5,421 nt of DNA from the NCBI GenBank assembly GCA_012799755.1, contig JAAZKQ010000126.1, positions 1 through 5,421 on the forward strand, read 5' to 3'. Below the pieces are notes generated by a model, which was given only the letters and a program-made list of their open reading frames with translations, was not told the DNA's origin and made no database searches. Source of the DNA: Lentisphaerota bacterium (lineage in GTDB: Bacteria; Verrucomicrobiota; Lentisphaeria; Oligosphaerales; Oligosphaeraceae). Positions 4,853 through 5,421 of the stretch are shown piece by piece (positions within the stretch are counted from its first letter, which is position 1; each line of letters begins with the position of its first letter). The position numbers and the translations under genes are program-made.

Positions 4853-5421
4853 AAAAAAGTATCTTGAGAATCATTGCAGTATTAGCGCTGCTGGCGGTGG
4901 CAATACCGTCTGCTAGTGCCTGCTGGTTTGAAGATCCTGATCCGAACGAAAACGAAATTATCTTCACTGGATACCAAAAATTCACAAATGATGACGGGTG
5001 TACGTCTTGGGCTCAGCTTCGATCTACTCGACAAACGCTAGTCGAGACAGATTCTTTGGGCGGCACAACTACGACAGTTATTACATCTTACTGGCAAAGA
5101 AATTTACCTGGAATCTGTAACGGCATGCATTTTGCCGGGGGCGCTTGGAAATTTTTATATAGCATAACGAAAGTCACAATAAAACACCCGTCTATTGAAA
5201 TGACGAATCCAGAAACTGGGGGTACGACCACGGTGACAACTTCGGAATCTAACATCACAGACGCCGAGGGCAACGTCACCGGCTCGACGACGCAGACCGA
5301 GACCGTGTCCACAGACCCCGAGACCGGCGACACCACCACCACGACCGAGACGACAACCAAGGACGCCGAGGGCAACGTCACCGAAGCAGTCACTAAAACT
5401 GCGGTCAAAGACGACGAGGGC
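4849..5421 (+). CDS. Secreted Thr-rich repeat protein with N-terminal signal peptide (3' end outside window)
   Basis: Open from ATG 4849 to the window edge, 191 codons visible. It begins with a signal peptide: MKKSILR, a hydrophobic core (IIAVLALLAVAI) and an SASA cleavage site before Cys25-Trp26. The Cys after ASA could in principle be lipidated, but -3 is Ala rather than the usual Leu/Val/Ile, so ordinary signal peptidase I cleavage is more likely. Residues 25-119 form a small domain with Cys 25, 54 and 94 and aromatic residues (CTSWAQLRS, SYWQRN, GAWKFLY). From about residue 120 the protein becomes a Thr/Glu/Asp repeat with NPETG or DPETG and DAEGNVT motifs. I recognise no family. The N-terminal part uses AT-richer codons (TTA, AGA, ATA, CGA), then codon use switches to GCC/GGC/GAG/ACC in the repeats. 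It shares ATGA with the fibre gene stop. A role on the cell surface or in the envelope is inferred from export and repeats. Confidence 0.85.
   Translation, partial: MKKSILRIIAVLALLAVAIPSASACWFEDPDPNENEIIFTGYQKFTNDDGCTSWAQLRSTRQTLVETDSLGGTTTTVITSYWQRNLPGICNGMHFAGGAWKFLYSITKVTIKHPSIEMTNPETGGTTTVTTSESNITDAEGNVTGSTTQTETVSTDPETGDTTTTTETTTKDAEGNVTEAVTKTAVKDDEG
5206..5421 (+). repeat. Thr-rich coding repeats with DAEGNVT and PETG motifs
   Basis: The 21-bp string for DAEGNVT occurs exactly at 5260-5280 and 5362-5382 (period 102 bp, 34 codons), and a variant DDEG begins at 5410. [N/D]PETG occurs at 5206 and 5314 (36 codons apart). Between them lie Thr runs such as TTTTTETTT. The array continues beyond the window, so its full copy number is not visible. 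Confidence 0.88.

Noticed and set aside
5088..5408. 106-codon Val-rich open frame on -
   Set aside because: It is the antisense of the Thr-rich repeats (ACC/ACG read as GGT/CGT-type complements giving Val/Ser); the signal peptide and AGGAGG site support the + frame.
4000..5421. Diversity-generating retroelement target at the fibre C-terminus
   Set aside because: There is no template repeat, reverse transcriptase or matching variable region in the window, so nothing supports it here.

Overview
The window is GC-rich, with a strong taste for C-ending codons (GCC, GGC, ATC, AAC, GAC), and is read almost entirely on the + strand. It most resembles the tail-fibre end of a prophage or phage-derived island in a high-GC bacterium. 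The host cannot be named from the sequence. The 9-bp ATGGAC minisatellite and the palindrome-rich intergenic DNA give only a weak, memory-based impression of a gut PVC-group (Lentisphaerota/Verrucomicrobiota-like) genome.

Layout. (1) 1-477: the 3' end of an unrecognised, very GC-rich, cysteine-containing protein. (2) 551-1453: a complete DUF488-family protein with an extra N-terminal domain. It is less GC-rich than its neighbours and closed by a strong intrinsic terminator (1482-1514), so it looks like an independently transcribed cargo gene. (3) 1454-1956: about 500 bp without a credible gene but dense in structure: the + strand terminator, a stem-loop with a T-run that makes sense only on the - strand, a 9-bp tandem repeat facing an inverted copy of itself, and three consecutive short palindromes. 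(4) 1957-4852 and onward: a tightly packed block. A small CxxC/His helical protein overlaps an 866-residue modular phage tail-fibre/receptor-binding-like protein by 14 bp. That gene overlaps by 4 bp (ATGA) a secreted Thr-rich repeat protein that runs off the window end.

The genes of the last block are probably co-translated. The tail-fibre-like protein carries classic tail-fibre sequence habits: two near-identical G-V-x-T...lPxG repeats, a carbohydrate-binding-like G-W-x-x-x-x-x-Y segment, an SAYE...GT...FLxSLKG motif, STDGG strands and a Pro/Glu linker. It should act in host-surface recognition. The small protein before it and the exported protein after it have no function I can recognise.

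Most worth a second look: a T9 tract near the 3' end of the fibre gene, where one added T gives an immediate stop; recurrent WH/STDGG modules in the fibre; the possible minus-strand small RNA; the mirrored 9-bp array; and the abrupt change in codon use inside the final gene, where the Thr-rich repeats begin.
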